Shown here: in pieces, positions 4,933 through 5,300 of the stretch
Layout of the letters: the number at the start of each line of letters is the position of its first letter
Numbering within the stretch: the first letter of the stretch is position 1
Source: Verrucomicrobiota bacterium
Lineage (GTDB): Bacteria > Verrucomicrobiota > Verrucomicrobiia > Opitutales > Seribacteraceae
Assembly: GCA_030830145.1 (NCBI GenBank)
Contig: JAURNO010000069.1
Coordinates: 1 to 5,300, forward strand
DNA: 5,300 nt
Reading direction: 5' to 3'
Program-made: the position numbers and the translations under genes
Notes under the pieces: model-generated
Database searches by the model: none
Seen by the model: only the letters and a program-made list of their open reading frames with translations
What the model was told of the DNA's origin: nothing

Positions 4933-5300
4933 GGAAACGAAAGAAAGACGAAGGCCCCAGCTTGGATTCCCTTCTCGATACCATGACGACGGTGGTGGGA
5001 ATCATGATCGTGATTCTGATTGTCGTTCAGCTTGGGGCTGATTCCGCGGTCAAGGAATACGTTGAAAAGGAAAAGGTGGAGAACTCCCAAAAATTGGAGG
5101 AGGATGCCATGAAGCATTACTTGAAGCAGAAAGCCAACCTGCTTGAAGAAAAGCAAAAGTTGCAAATGAGTATGGCCGCCAAAAACAAGGAGGACCAAAC
5201 GCTGATCCAAGAAATTGCGGTTCTTGAAAAGACTCTGACTGAAGTTCAGTCTTCGATGCCGAAGAGTTTGAAACCTACCCCTGCCGTTCAGGCCGAGAAA
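4929..5300 (+). CDS. MotB/ExbD-like stator partner with conserved Asp, C-terminus cut by window edge
   Basis: ATG 4929 overlaps the previous stop by 4 bases and the frame stays open for 124 codons to the right edge. The N-terminus is basic (RKRKK, 2-6). One membrane helix follows (about 15-35), with SLLDTM (14-19), VVGIM (22-26) and IVILIVVQL (27-35). Asp17 near its cytoplasmic end matches the proton-binding Asp of ExbD, TolR and MotB. Residues 38-107 are charged and heptad-like, a probable coiled coil in the periplasm. PKSLKPTPAV (109-118) may be a linker to a domain beyond the window. It is built like the protein encoded just upstream, so the two may pair with each other around the channel encoded at 2841-3908. 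The ribosome site is weak, and translational coupling through ATGA is likely. Family-level call from topology and the Asp; the missing C-terminus would decide whether it binds peptidoglycan or another partner. Confidence 0.8.
   Translation, partial: MRKRKKDEGPSLDSLLDTMTTVVGIMIVILIVVQLGADSAVKEYVEKEKVENSQKLEEDAMKHYLKQKANLLEEKQKLQMSMAAKNKEDQTLIQEIAVLEKTLTEVQSSMPKSLKPTPAVQAEK

Noticed and set aside
4707..5210. A 167-codon open frame on the minus strand
   Set aside because: It lies antisense to the end of one stator partner and the start of the next, both with clear protein features; its hydrophobic and His-rich makeup is typical of a shadow frame.

Overview
The window most likely comes from the chromosome of a Gram-negative, PVC-type bacterium, perhaps Verrucomicrobiota or a relative. 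This rests on two Lol-type lipoproteins and on a stator-like operon of a kind I associate from memory with Verrucomicrobia and Planctomycetes. It is inference: there is no rRNA or other phylogenetic marker here. Base composition looks roughly balanced and even throughout, and I see no mobile element, tRNA, rRNA or CRISPR array.

Layout. (1) Positions 1-751, minus strand: the first 250 codons of a Gfo/Idh/MocA-family NAD(P)-dependent oxidoreductase, cut off at its C-terminus by the window edge. (2) 752-855: a divergent intergenic region with two palindromes. (3) 856-2150, plus strand: two overlapping lipoprotein genes. The second has a long acidic, proline-rich tail. (4) 2151-2203: a convergent gap with a perfect 9-bp hairpin, probably a bidirectional terminator. 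(5) 2204-2644, minus strand: an unrecognised 146-residue protein with a compact basic N-terminus and an acidic, probably disordered tail. (6) 2645-2840: a divergent control region with an 11-bp direct repeat, a plausible sigma70-type promoter and a weak hairpin followed by six T on the minus strand. (7) 2841 to the end, plus strand: a three-gene operon with a MotA/TolQ/ExbB-type proton channel subunit (355 aa) and two different single-span MotB/ExbD-like partners (332 aa complete; at least 124 aa, cut by the right edge).

The operon is the most interesting part. One channel gene is followed by two non-identical partners, each with a basic N-terminus, one membrane helix and then a charged coiled coil. 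Their helices align without a gap. The second partner carries Asp17, where ExbD/TolR/MotB carry the proton-binding Asp; the first has Ser17. If the two proteins form a heterodimer, the stator would have one proton-binding site and one blank, unlike the homodimeric partners of textbook Mot, Exb and Tol motors. What the motor drives cannot be told from this window. The upstream lipoproteins are plausible envelope partners, but they lie in a separate transcription unit behind a minus-strand gene, so any link is speculation.
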